A stretch of DNA of 64,000 nucleotides from Sparassis latifolia (GCA_018466975.1 CM031555.1:2170001-2234000), one strand, 5' to 3'. Numbered from the stretch's first letter, positions 43,758 to 55,967 are shown. Numbers and translations: made by a program. The notes: generated by a model from the sequence alone, not told the origin.

Positions 43758-46700
43758 ATGCGGTTCAACGACGGATTCTGGCTCCTGAAGAGCGGTGTCA
43801 AGCCGTCCTACGGACTTCAAGTCGTCCAAGCTATCCAGGACGGCGATGGTTATAACCTTCAGGTCTCGACCAAACCGATCCGCCATCGTGGAGATACTCT
43901 AGCCGGTACGCAGTCGCATGATTTCAGGCTGATCCAGCTTCTTTTGATCTTTGAACGATGCTGGTACCGTAGGACCTGTGCTGTGTATCCGAGTCCACTC
44001 TCCGACAGAGGGTGTCGTCGGAGTGAAGATCGAACACTTCAAACATAGTAATCCTGCTCCAAATTTTCCCCTCTTCCCGGACGACCCGCCGGTGCCCTCT
44101 GTTGTGCTCATGAAAGCCGATTCTTCCTGGTCGATTGCCACCGGCGGTTTGACTACAGAGATTACAGAGAACCCTTACACCATTACGTTCAAGTCACTCG
44201 CTCGCACACTAACCACGGCAGGATATAGGCATCAGGCGATCTACGATGTGCCGTACAAATGGACAATCAGAAGTGCATCCAACGGATCGTGTCTTGCCAC
44301 AGATGTGAGCTCGAATCCGCATCCAAGGAATCCACCAGAATTGGTGCGCTATGTCCATTCCGAGCTAAACTTGTCTCCCGGAGAGTTGGTCTATGGATTG
44401 GGAGAACAATTCGGCGCATTTGTGAAGAATGGTTAGTACTCTCCTCTGTGGAAGGCTGCTCTACTGAGCATTGATTGTTCAGGCCAAACGGTCAGTATTT
44501 GGAATCAGGACGGCGGCACGTCCAGCGAACAAGCATATAAATGTGTCCCTTTCTACATCACCAACCGTAATTATGGTGTCTTCGTCAATCATCCTGGAGA
44601 AGTTGAAGTGGAAGTCGGCAGCGAGAAGGTGAGCAGAGTCGGTGTAAGCGTTGCCGGTGAGAGCTTGGAGTACTTTGTTATCTATGGCGATACGCCGTTG
44701 GAGGTAAAAGACATGTTTCAGTTTGTTGACCCTGTGTCTCACTACCTCTGCACAGATTCTCGAGCGCTACACCCGTATGACCGGCCGACCTGCGTATGCA
44801 AACCTTGACATGCTGTGGTTGTTGATTCTGACGACGCCATCTCCAGTCTCCTTCCAGCATGGACGTTCGGGCTCTGGCTGTCGACGTCCTTCCTCACGTC
44901 ATACGATGAAAAAACAGTGTCAGGCTTCCTTCAGGGCATGCAGGATCGCAACTGTCCTGTGCGAGTGTTCCATCTGGATTGCTTCTGGATGAAGCAGTAT
45001 GAGTGGTACGTCTTCGGCCTGTATCGAGAAATCTCCCGTGAATGCGATTGCGCACAGGTGCTCCTTCACATTCGACCCAGATAACTTCCCCGATCCCAAG
45101 GCATACCTCGCGCACATCAAGAAAACATATGGTGTAAAGATATGTGTTTGGAGTAGGTGTTCTGTTTTGTCGGATAACTATTTGTTTTAACCATTGCGCA
45201 GTCAATCCGTACATTTCGCAACTCTCCCCTATTTTCCAAGAGGCGGTGAGTGACGGATATCTCATCAAGCGTATGGATGGGACCCCTTGGCAGTGCGTCT
45301 CCGAGTCCCCGACGTGCTATAAATGAACATTGACGATGCGCGCTCGTGAAGGTGGGACTTATGGCAACCCGGCCTTGGGGTAGTCGATATCACAAACCTA
45401 GCAGCCCGAAAGTGGTACGAGAAGAAACTGGATGCCCTTATTGACCTGGGCGTCGACACTTTCAAGGTCAATCACATTTATTGAATTGCTCCGCAGCATT
45501 ACCGACATGGATTCGCACTGGTGTTATGCAGACAGATTTCGGTGAACGTATCCCGCATGCGGAGGTCGTATTCCACGACGGATCAGATCCAATGAGGATG
45601 CATAACGCGTACTCCGTCCTGTACAATGAGCTTGTGTTCAACCTACTGAAGCGACGATTCGGTGAGGGCGAGGCAGTTGTGTTTGCACGCTCAGCGACAA
45701 CCGGAGGGCAGAGGTCAGTGTTGGCCTACATTTGCAGGCATGGCGCGTACTGATCGATAACAATATCAGATTCCCAGTGGTAAGTGACATTGGTAAACAA
45801 GCTAAGGCAGTGATCACCATGTGGGTATCGAACAGCATTGGGGCGGTGACTGTGAATCGACATTCGAAGCCATGGCGGAGACCCTTCGCGGTGGTTTGAG
45901 TCTCACTTCTTCCGGGTTTGCTTTCGCGTCGCATGACATTGGAGGCTTCGAGGTTTGTCAGTTTTTGCCATCCAACATACAATCCTGAGCCCTTCTTCTT
46001 GTAGGGACATCCACCGCCTGAAATTTACCTTCGCTGGGTAGCGTACGGACTCTTCTCGTCGCATTCTCGTCTGCATGGATCAATGTCATATCGTGTTCCC
46101 TGGCAATATGGTGAAGAGGCTGCGGTATACATGGCACGTTTCCTCGATACGAAGCATCGGCTCATGCCGTACCTGTACAACCTTGTACGTTCCGCCGCGT
46201 GTTGTGTCAGTTGAAGAGCTGACTTCCAGCACCACTGCAGGCCCTCGAAGGACATCGGCTCGGACACCCCATGCAACGTGCAATGTTCCTTGAGTTCCCC
46301 TCCGACCGTACCACACACTACCTCGACAGGCAGTACATGTTCGGACCCTCTCTCCTCGTCGCACCTGTGTTCGTTCCACAAGGAGAAGATACCGAATATT
46401 ATATACCCGGTGGCCGCTGGACATCATTCTCCCACCCGCAGCGCACGGCTGATGGTCCGATGTGGGTGCAAGAAGCCGTTCCCCTCGATGAAATCCCGGT
46501 CTGGGTACGCCCAGGATCGATCTTGTGCCTGGGACCCAGTGGCATAGGGCGCCCGGATTACGAGCTGGCTCAGGGTGTCGAAGTGCAGGTATACGAACTC
46601 GCAGAGGGTCAAGTAGCGCGGATGGACGTACCAACTGGAAGCGGGGCGGAGATCGCAGGCACCGTGAGAGCGGAGAGGAGAGCTGGAGAGCTGAGTGTGA

Positions 46701-46810
46701 GTGTCATGGCAGGTGATGTGGATATAGCCGCAGTCAGTCTCTTCGCGGGCGGGCGAGTGTGGAAGTCGACCGTGCAGAAGGGACAAAACGAAGTCGCTCT
46801 CAAACTGTAA
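43758..46810 (+). CDS. GH31 alpha-xylosidase-like glycosidase
   Basis: Thirteen exons (43758-43905, 43973-44431, 44483-44703, 44756-44793, 44847-45005, 45058-45152, 45202-45292, 45352-45466, 45532-45713, 45770-45779, 45836-45952, 46005-46184, 46241-46810) give 794 residues. [32 protein letters not shown] and VFHLDCFWM mark the YicI-type GH31 group. [10 protein letters not shown] contains the nucleophile Asp, and FPVHWGGDC the acid/base Asp. It should release alpha-xylose or alpha-glucose from the non-reducing end; bacterial YicI has 772 residues. No signal peptide is seen, so it is probably intracellular, for example for xyloglucan fragments. A 10-nt exon (45770-45779) encodes FPV of the acid/base motif. 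Confidence 0.9.
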
Positions 46811-47140
46811 GGATTAGAATAGCTTGGTCGCATACGGCATTTCCATCACGGGGGCTACCACGAGAGCCACATGGAGTCGGGAAAGTTTGCATGGTGACCA
46901 TGCACATCGTTCTGGTGGTAAGTACGTCAAATTACCAGGAAGCAAAGAATTACCCAATGCTTCCGTTTGCTAGCACTAACATAGCACCTCCTACACAGGA
47001 GCCAGCTCAGTACAGCTTCATCAGTCTTCTGAGAGCACATAGGGTGTCTGAACGTTCCGGTTCCGCATGCCATAGCATGAACGTGGTTGGACGGTGCACC
47101 GAACACTCCCATATCAGCAGGCTCAGAGCATCCCAGATCC
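46811..47140. other. Intergenic between convergent genes
   Basis: About 330 bp between GH31 and CMC2 stops. No feature seen. Confidence 0.4.
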
Positions 47141-47493
47141 CTACTCTTCGCGGATATCTGCCCATGCTAGCTCGGTCCTCTCTCGCCGTTGTCTTGCGAC
47201 GTCACGGTTTATCGCGGTTCGGTCGATGCGCTCAGGCTCAAAATTAGCGACGAGAACTGCTGAGATGTAAGAACGAGAGCTACCTCCTTCCTCAAACACA
47301 TATTGAGCTTGAGCTTTGCATCGTTGCACCCGCCAGTCCATCTTGACCAGGTATCAGCGTGGCATGCCTCTAGCGCCTGTATGAACTCCTGACAGACTGA
47401 AGTCACGATATCACAGCCAGATGAGCTATGGCACAACTAGCGGTGAGATATCTACAACGCGCCTATCTTTTTGTCGGTCAAATGTACGTGCAT
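47141..47493 (-). CDS. CMC2: Cmc2-type twin CX9C mitochondrial protein
   Basis: Exons 47436-47284 and 47230-47141 encode CQEFIQALEAC and CNDAKLKLNMC, two perfect CX9C motifs, then a charged tail (ERIDRTAINRDVARQRRERT) typical of Cmc2. Such proteins are imported by Mia40 and oxidised in the intermembrane space; Cmc2 is needed for complex IV assembly. Exon 2 has no usable ATG. A 6-nt first exon, ATGCAC (47493-47488), spliced with GTACAT...TAG gives a start MH like the conserved MHP of the family, for 82 residues in all. This 5' exon is inferred. Divergent from transketolase by about 260 bp. Confidence 0.82.
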
Positions 47494-47674
47494 TTCGAGT
47501 TCAAGGCTACTACAACTCGGAGTGACAACAAGGACAGGGAAAAGTATGCCGCCGGCGTCGAGATCGAGAAAAGAGTGCCGGATACAGCGGCAGGGTGAGA
47601 AGTTTCCGTGCTTAGAGGGCAGGTTGATGAGAAAGAACTGTAAACTCGATTACGGATTAACGGTCATATCATGT

Positions 47675-47695
47675 CACGTGCACGGCGCGTATATA
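47675..47695. promoter_or_regulatory. CACGTG box and TATA box of transketolase
   Basis: CACGTG at 47675-47680 and TATATA at 47690-47695 stand 73 and 58 bp before the transketolase ATG, with a C/T-rich leader after them. Confidence 0.45.
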
Positions 47696-47752
47696 GTCGG
47701 TGTTCTTGCTACCACGCTTCCTCTCATCGACCTCTCTACCCCGTCTCCAGCC

Positions 47753-50562
47753 ATGTCCAGCTTCATTGCGCAGCCTACGGACGATGCCTGCATCGCTACC
47801 ATCCGCACCCTTGCTGCGGATGTAGTTGGCAAAGCTAACTCCGGTCACCCAGGTGCGCATACACCCTGCGCCCGGTGTTCACGCCCGGTGTTGAGCGCGA
47901 TTATTGTATGCAGGGGCTCCTATGGGCATGGCTCCTGTTGCGCATGTCTTGTTCTCCAGGTATGTGTCCATCGATGGGCTTCCCCCAACATCTTCTGATC
48001 CATTGCCCCAGAATTCTCAATGCCAACCCCAAGCACTCGAAGTGGTATAACCGAGATCGATTTGTTCTCTCGAATGGGTTAGTCATTGAAGCGAATTTTT
48101 GTCCAAGTGCTGACAGCCGTTTAATTCGTGCAGTCATGCGTACGTTTATCGCGTTCGATCGCGTCGCAGAGTAATGAGAAATCGTACAGCTGCGCGCTGC
48201 ACTATATACTGCTTCATCTCTTGGGATACAAGCTGACCATAGATGACTTGAAGTCCTTCCGTCAAGTTGACTCATTAACGCCTGGTCACCCTGAAACTGG
48301 TCACACCGATGGCATTGAGGTCACTACCGGCCCTCTTGGCCAAGGTTTCGCTAACGCTGTGGGTCTGGGCATCGCTCAGGCTCACTTGGCCGCCGTTTAC
48401 AACCGTGAAGGGTTCGACGTGATCAACAACTATACCTATGGTCAATTTGTTTACTGAGCTTAGAGCGCGTTCACTGACTGAATTTTAGTATTCACTGGTG
48501 ATGGCTGTCTGATGGAGGGTGTTGCAAGCGAGGCGGCTAGTCTTGCTGGTCACTTGCAGCTGGGCAACTTGATTTACGTTAGTCGCTCTACCCCCTCCAT
48601 GTAGTGACAATGTCTCACTCCCTTCTCCAGATCTACGATGACAATCGTGAGCCTTTCCATCGCTTCAATGATAGTCTATGTTATTCACCTTCTGAAAAGA
48701 CATCTCCATTGACGGTGATACTGCCGTTGCGTTCACGGAGGACGTTGAGCAGCGATTCCTGTCGTACGGTTGGCAAGTTCTGCACGTCGACAACGGCGAC
48801 AGGTATTATTCCCCCGATATTGAAAGACTGCCGTGTTGACGCATTTTGCAGCGACCTTGAGGCGATCTACAAGGCCATTGTCGAGGCTAAGAAGGAGAAG
48901 AATAAGCCCACAATCATTCGTCTCAGGACCACCATCGGTTACGGCTCCAAGCAGCAGGGCACGCACGGCGTTCACGGCTCCCGTACGTAAATCTCATCTT
49001 TGTCTGGAAGCTTTAGACCATTGACAGTCTGTCTCATCCAGCCCTTAAGGCCGATGATATTGTCGCCTTGAAGACCAAGTTCGGTTTCCCTGCTGACCAG
49101 TCGTTCTACGTTCCCAAGGAGACATATGACGTCTATGCGCAGGCGGCGGCGCGTGGCGCGGAATCCGAGAAGAAATGGGAGGTGCTCCTCACCGCGTACG
49201 GACAGAAATACCCGAAGGAGCACGCCGAGCTTACTCGCCGTATCGCGGGCAAGCTCCCCGAGGGCTGGGAGAAGGCTCTACCAGTGTACACTCCGGCTGA
49301 CCCGGCGCAGGCGTCTCGCAAGTTTTCGGAGCTGGTCCTGACTGCTGTCACTCCCTTGATTCCCGACATGATTGGTGGTTCAGCGGATCTCACCACCAGT
49401 AACCTCACCAGGACGAAGGAGATGATTGATTTCCAGCCGGAGAGCACTGGTCTTGGCAGCTATAAAGGAACGTACATCCGTTATGGTGTGCGTGAACATG
49501 CTATGGGTGCAATTGCGAACGGCCTGTCCGCTTATGGTGGCTTTGTACCGTTCGTCGGTACTTTCTTAGTAAGTAGATCTACAGTAGGTGCTCGCAGAAA
49601 CTCACCAACCTTCGTAGAACTTCGTTTCGTATGCCGCGGGTGCTGTCAGGTTGTCAGCTCTAAGCAAACACCAAGTCATCTGGGTCGGTGAGTTGGATGC
49701 CACGGTTGATCTCTTCCATTTTATTGACGGAAATGATGATCTTATAGGCACTCACGACTCCATCGGTCTCGGGGAGGACGGACCCACCCATCAACCCGTC
49801 GAAGTCGCTGCACACTTCCGTGCGATGCCGAACCTTGATTTCTGGCGTCCCGCCGACGGTAATGAGACCTCTGCTGCGTACTACGTTGCGCTCAAGCGTA
49901 CTCAAACGCCCACGATCCTCTCACTTTCTCGCCAGAACCTCCCCAACTTGGAGGGCTCGACAATTGAGCGTGCGGCGAAGGGTGGCTACGTCCTCCATGA
50001 GGAGCAGAACGAGGATCTCACTATTGTAAGTACCGGAAGCGAGGTCAGCATCGTGTTGGAGGCGGCGACCAAGTTGATAGCGGATGGCATCAAAACGAGG
50101 GTGGTCAGCCTGCCCTGTTGGTCGATCTTCGACGCGCAGCCTGAGGAGTACAGGCTGGGCGTCTTGAGGAGCGGCGCGCCAATCTTGTCTGTTGAGGCCT
50201 ACTCGGTGAGTGGTTCGCGTACGAATGATTATTGTATCTTACAGAGTTATTGCGAATTTTTAGACTCTTGGATGGCAGAAGTACAGCCACGAGGTGAGAT
50301 TGTTCGTTCTAGGAACACATGATGTGGCTCATTCTTTCTTCACAGCAATTCGGCCTTTCTGGATGGGGAGCTTCTGGCCCCTACAAGAAAGTATACGAGA
50401 AGTTTGGCCTCACCGGCCCCAGTGAGTGCAATGTGTTATTTGCAGATGTGAATGTGGTTTGACTACGTTCGGTCAGACATCGCTATTGTCGCTCAGAAGG
50501 TGGTCAACTTCTATAAGAAGAAGGGCGGTGAGGTCGTTTCACCTCTTGTCAGGGCATTGTAG
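47753..50562 (+). CDS. TKL1: Transketolase
   Basis: Fifteen exons (47753-47852, 47914-47959, 48012-48077, 48134-48139, 48190-48440, 48489-48577, 48631-48646, 48700-48802, 48852-48982, 49042-49568, 49618-49687, 49748-50205, 50264-50293, 50346-50421, 50477-50562) give 684 residues, as in yeast (680). [54 protein letters not shown] and [20 protein letters not shown] form the TPP site; [17 protein letters not shown] and [16 protein letters not shown] the Pyr domain. It moves two-carbon units in the pentose phosphate pathway. Exon 4 has only six bases (TCATGC) and supplies the His-Ala of SNGHACAL. Exon 7 has 16 bases. Confidence 0.95.
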
Positions 50563-50763
50563 TCGGGGGACTCCTTCTGCCGCTATCAACGGGTAAAGTG
50601 CAGTCTGTGAATATGTATTTTTTTTGGCCTGGGGTAGCCAGCTTCGAACAATGCAATTAGACTTCAGATTTGGTTGAGGGTCGTATTGCGCCTTACATGC
50701 TGTGCGCGCACACGAGACTCGAAGATAACGATACCGCATTATGCCAGAGTTGGATACAAATAC

Positions 50764-51309
50764 TTATTTCTTTCCAACGGCCATATGATCCCATGCGCTT
50801 CTCTCCTTGTCTTCCTTCTCGACCTCAACTACGTGGGGCTTGAGATACCGCACGTCCTGCAAGAATGCTCCTCGTCAATCTACAAAGATACCCAAGGACA
50901 GCAGACAGACCTCTTCGGGCTTGAGCCACTCGCTCTTAGGAAGATTCTCGTGAAGCACGCTGCTCTGCGACCCCCTTTAAGGCGGTAGGCGCGGTCGTAC
51001 GCTTCACGCGGTGTCAGGCGTCCCAAGGCCTGCGCATGCAAGATTAGCCTGAGCAAACACGTCGCGTTAATATTGGACTCGCCCTTTGGACATCGTCGCG
51101 CTCCTCCACGACTGTCGCAGACAATACGATGAGTGTCCCCTCTGCACAAAAACTCACGCGCAACACCCACGGAGGTCGTCGTATTTGTAGCCCACTTTCC
51201 TGTAGCCAGACAGGTCGGCGTACCAGGTTGCGAAGGGCTTAATCCATCTGTACAGAGACCTGTGTCGGCGGATGAAGGGTGCAAGAGACAGGCCTAAGGG
51301 AGAGTACAT
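50764..51309 (-). CDS. QCR7: Cytochrome b-c1 complex subunit 7 (frameshifted)
   Basis: Exons 51309-51171, 51111-51083, 51029-50911 and 50856-50764. LGLSLAPFIRRHRSLYRWIK, GYRKVGYKYDDLLVEERDDV, LGRLTPREAYDRAYRLK, SVLHENLPKSEWLKPEE and DVRYLKPHVVEVEKED identify the 14-kDa subunit of complex III, on the matrix side. The third exon is one base short. A run of five C (plus strand 50971-50975) falls between RLK and SQSSVLH, and one more base would give a normal protein of 126 residues. Either a homopolymer error or a broken gene. The second intron starts with GC (AGG|GCGAGT). An in-frame ATG at 51339 would add ten residues. Confidence 0.82.
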
Positions 51310-51434
51310 CGCGGCGGACGAGATGTAGTGACCTCCCAACTACTTTGACGAAATTGCCCGAGGCGTATTGTGTACTGTTTGGTTTGTGGCTAGACTCGCA
51401 GCTCCCCGATTTGGCAGTGATTCTGAAAACCTGC

Positions 51435-51441
51435 TATAAAA
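51435..51441 (+). promoter_or_regulatory. TATA box of nucleoside diphosphate kinase
   Basis: TATAAAA stands 95 bp before the ATG and is followed by a C/T-rich initiator tract. Confidence 0.55.
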
Positions 51442-51529
51442 CGCCAGCTAGAACACGTTCTGCTCTACGCGTTGTCTATCCATCTGCCATCTTCTCTTCT
51501 GACCGCTCTCTCGCTCCCATACAAACATC

Positions 51530-52205
51530 ATGGCTGGCAATGCTGAACGTACCTACATCATGGTCAAGGTGACGGATACCATTTTCTCTCTCGGAAGATG
51601 GTAACGGACATGCGCGCATACAGCCCGACGGTGTCCAGCGGGGACTTGTTGGCAACATCGTCGGCCGCTTCGAGCAGCGTGGCTTCAAGCTGGTTGCTCT
51701 CAAGCTCGTGCACGCTACTCCGGAGCACCTTGAAAAGCGTAAGCCGTCCCCAAGTGTCCTGACTCGCAGGCGCTGACCATTGTTGCATGACAACAGACTA
51801 CGCTGACCTCAAGGGCAAGCCCTTCTTCCCTGGCTTGATTAAGTACATGGCTGCTGGACCCGTTGTCGCCATGGTTTGGGAAGGTCTCGACGCTGTCAAG
51901 ACTGGCCGTGCTATGCTCGGCGCGACCAACCCTCTTGCCTCTGCTCCCGGTTCGTTACTTCAATCAGTTCTTCTACTGAGCTTACTCTCCTACGTGGACA
52001 GGCACCATCCGTGGCGACTTTGCCCTTGCTGTTGGCCGCAACATCTGCCACGGTTCCGACTCCGTCGAGAACGCCGAGAAGGAGATCAAGCTGTGAGTAT
52101 ATGCGTGCCAAGTACGTTGCAGGGCTAAATCCGCTGTTTCACAGGTGGTTTCCTGAGGGTACCGTCCAGTACACCAACGACCTCGCTGGTTGGATTTTCG
52201 AGTAG
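51530..52205 (+). CDS. NDK1: Nucleoside diphosphate kinase
   Basis: Exons 51530-51568, 51624-51738, 51797-51949, 52002-52092 and 52145-52205 give 152 residues, the standard length. [32 protein letters not shown] and [20 protein letters not shown] lead to [16 protein letters not shown], whose His is phosphorylated. The enzyme passes the terminal phosphate of ATP to other nucleoside diphosphates through this His as a hexamer. Short canonical introns and a strong TATA promoter fit high expression. Confidence 0.96.
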
Positions 52206-52490
52206 ATGCAGCAAGAAAGACTTTACAGTAGGGACTTGTGTAAAATTCTAGCAACGCCTGTATTAACTAGACGTGCAATTGACGGTTCATCGGATCTTAT
52301 CGATCTCTGAGTCCATCTTGAGGCGCGCAAAGTCCGACGACGGAGTTTGAACACGTGTCGACGCGTCGGTGTCATGTGCCCGCTACCCTCTGGAGCTCCC
52401 AGCCCTGATTCCATTAAGTCAGTAGCGCCGGCTTCCTATGCAAACAACTACACAATATATTCTACAACAACATATCTACAAGGCAGTATC

Positions 52491-55400
52491 TCACTGTTGT
52501 CGCTGCCGCAACGACTGCGAAGACTCCGACCGTCCAAGCAGCCCTCCAACGACATTCGTCACCGTCTCGGAGATCTGACGGTGCTGTGGCTGCGTGTGCT
52601 TCACGTAGAAGAGGCGTACGCTGGTAGAATTCCAGATTCCCAGAGGTGTCATCCCACGCACGTAGATCTCGCCCCAAATCAGAGATGAGAGCCAGATGAT
52701 GGACGCGTCGGACCACTGAACATTCAGATCAGTAAGCAGAATCTGAGACGAGTGGATACCAGCTTACCATGAATCGTCGAGGTGTCAGCGGGGATGGTTT
52801 CGGTAGGGCATCTTGCAAACTTGTGCTGCGAATAAGGTCTATGATGGCCGCATTTACATTTGTCGGGTTAAACGATGCCTGCAACTCTTGAACCTTGGGC
52901 AGCAATTCGGATATCATCAGGAGGATGGGATCTAGGGGTAGCCTGAAAACGAGATCAGATGAGACGCACTCAGGCAAACACGTCTACTTACCCTTGCTGC
53001 CAAGAAGTGACCTGCAGAAAACGAGCAATCAGTTCTGAGCGACAACACTCGATTCAGAAACTTACCCATTCCTGCGTGGGAATGAACCCGTTCCGCCCCA
53101 CCCCAGTCGTAACAAGCCGCTCTAAACTGCCAGTCATATCCATCGACATCGACATTGAGCGCAGGGCCCGCATCTTTCCCCGCGCCTTCTCTGAGATCTC
53201 AGGAGACTGCACGCCGAGCGGCGGGGCCTCCGATAGCGTCGGGGACATGAGTGGCCTCGTCGTGGGCGGCTCCTCCTCCGACATAGACCGCGAGCGCGAC
53301 TCGGGAAGGTTCTCGACGGACTCATGTTCTTGTGGGAGCTCCACGCTGCTATTGTTCTCGCTCTGTAGGAGCCGCGCCTTCTCGAGGTGTGGCTCCGCCT
53401 CGATGTCGGTTGCCCTATTCTTGCCTTTGTTGAGCGTGCCCTCCGCTGCTCGCGCCCGCTCCTCTTTCGCGAGCTGAATGCGGCGGATCTCCCGCAGGCC
53501 CCCGACGAGCGTGAAGGTGCCGAGGTCCTCGAACGCCCTGTGTGCATGGAGGATGCCGTACACGAGGTTCGGATTCTCGGACAGGTTGCGCAAAAGGACG
53601 GCGTTGAACGTCTCGAGCCTGCAAAAAGGCTTCAGCTGGAGTGTATGCCGAGGAGTATGAAACTTACATGAAGAACAACAGCCTGGGGTGGCCCTCGTCG
53701 GACAGCAGGAAGGATGGGTGTGCGAACGCGGTAAAAAGCTGGATCAGGCGGGTTGAGGACGTGACGCTGAGATTTTTGAAGTACGGCGCTGAATTTGAGA
53801 GCGCGATGATGAGGGCGGGGTACAAAGACGTTAAAGCACCGGACGTCGTCGCCACCATGGAATATATCGCCTGCAGATACATATTCAGCCACAATCTGCA
53901 GAGCACCATCGGACTAACCACGCACATGAATCATGAAATCAGCCGCAGTACCCAAGTTACTCCACTTCTGCGGCACTTGAGCCTTGATAGGCGAGGACAA
54001 TTTCACGCCAAACGCACGTTCAGCGGAAAGGCTCTGAATAATGTAGGAGAGTGCTCGGCACAGGCCGTGTTGCTCTGCACGATGAAACGACATCAGCGTC
54101 AGTACGAAGTCCATCACCTTCATCAGAGACAACCTACGTGGCTTATCCTTGATATCTATACCATAACAGAGCATATATGCGAGGAGATCAGTGACTTTTT
54201 CCGAGTCTAGGACGTATGCACGGAATTTCTAAAGGAATAGGATGAAATTGCGTCATAGGGAAGAGGCCAAGTGGACATACCTTGTTCAAATCAATCATTT
54301 TCCAAAAGAAGACGACTACGCAACACTCAGGACTCCGCATTGTGCAGACAGCTTAGATGAATACTCACTAGTTTCTACCATGTACGGGACATGCTTCCTG
54401 GATCCAGGTAGTAGGTTATTGATGGAAGCCATCTCTTCCTCAAAAATCGAAACGACCCCATTCAAGATGTACGCGAAGTCGTTCGGCCGATGCTACCTAC
54501 AGGTCAGTCTCAACATTATCAAGGCATTCCCTGGAGATCACGGACCAGCTTGGCTATGAAGTAACGGAACGTATTTGTCTTCGCAGTCGGCGCCGTGGTC
54601 TGGCTATCGTTGCTCACCGCATCCCGAGCACTCCCGCTCTGGAAATCGAGAAGTACACAGAGGACCTGGAAACACGTGGCGACGAGGGTTGCCCGCGGAT
54701 CCTCGCCCTTGAAGACGAGGTGGTTATACGGAAGCCTCCCGGCTACCGTACCCATGAGGTTATGGTCGGAATGTGAAGAGTTCATGATAGTATTCAGTAG
54801 GGAGCAAAGGACGGTGAGGACATGACGTCTGGGGATATGCTGCACGAAATGCAAAGAGTACAGGGATGGCGAGGAGAACAGGGATGCAGGAGGGGCATAG
54901 ATCTGTCTCGAGAGAAGGACGAGAAGAAGACGCAGTACTTCGGTCTTGTTGTTTTCGAACGCGTGGCTGGGACCTGGATCAACAGTGGAACCAACTCCTT
55001 TCTCCCTAATGAAAACTTCAGGTTAGCAAGAGGAGGTAACAAGCTTTGAGGAATCGCACCAAATAACATAGTTGATCTTGTAGTGATCCACCTGCAGCTT
55101 CGTCGGAAGTGAGAAGCCGCAGCAGAATAATAAATCGATCAGGCAGCTGAACAGCCTCTCAGCTAAAGACGGCAGAGTGAGCTTCCCCTTCGTGTCGGCA
55201 GTTGTAGCCTGGTTCAACGGCCCCTCCGGCGCGCTGTCGTCCCCCTCGTCCTCATCGTCGATGACAAACTGAGGTTCCATCCGCTCCACCATACCAACAT
55301 CTTCCCTAACCTCTTCCTTCTTCCACAGTACTTCCGTCTCAAACCGACTGGTGTCACTTTCAAGCTCGAACACAACCGGCAGCACACGCTGGAGCACGCG

Positions 55401-55967
55401 CAGACAATTGAGGACCTCCTTCGTGGTGTTGCGCGGCGCCGACCCAGTGCCGGTTCGGATGAACGACGTCGCAAATGAGGCGACAGAGACACTTGGAGGG
55501 GTAGGGAATGTATGGTCGGAAACGAGGTTGAATAGGCGAGACGTGACGACACGGATCAAGGTGGCGACGTTCTCGGGCGCATCATATAGCGCGCGTCGTA
55601 CTAGGGGATCCGTGAGCGGGTGGGGGCGCACTCTGAGATAGAAAGCATACCGTCGTTGTGCGATATCAGGGAGAATACGTCAGAGGCCGAGTCGAACAAA
55701 ATGACGTACTGCAAGTACACGTTCAGCAGCAAGCTGCGTGTGAAGGGGGGGGGGCGTACTCACTTGGTCCCAATACGAATCAGTCTCCGGGATGCTCTGG
55801 TGTAAGGCTTAGCATACGTAACACGACAGTACGTCCTACAATGTCCTGCTCACGCGAGTTGCTGCGAGTTTGGAGATGCCTCCAGGCTGGCTACGGAACG
55901 CGAGCTTAGGCTCGTCACCGAGGAGATTGAACGGCACATTGATCCTCTGTGGCAGATTGGCAAACAT
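52491..55967 (-). CDS. HID1: HID1 family protein (Golgi trafficking)
   Basis: Fourteen exons (55967-55854, 55796-55764, 55708-55651, 55600-55060, 55005-54546, 54492-54369, 54315-54281, 54228-54138, 54074-53926, 53870-53668, 53618-53066, 53011-52992, 52942-52768, 52715-52491) give 926 residues in frame. RALYDAPENVATLIRVVTSR, GEDPRATLVATCFQVLCVLL, RYFIAKLHRPNDFAYILNG, ERAFGVKLSSPIKAQVPQKW and WSDASIIWLSSLIWGEIYV follow the HID1 family order. HID1 is a peripheral Golgi protein, N-myristoylated in animals, needed for dense-core granule sorting; the fungal role is less known. Here the N terminus is MFANLPQRI, without the Met-Gly myristoylation start. A Ser/Glu-rich linker lies at about residues 640-730. 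Exon 12 has only 20 bases. Confidence 0.9.

Noticed and set aside
46086..46634. A 182-codon minus-strand frame
   Set aside because: Opposite GH31 exons 12-13, which carry conserved residues on the plus strand.
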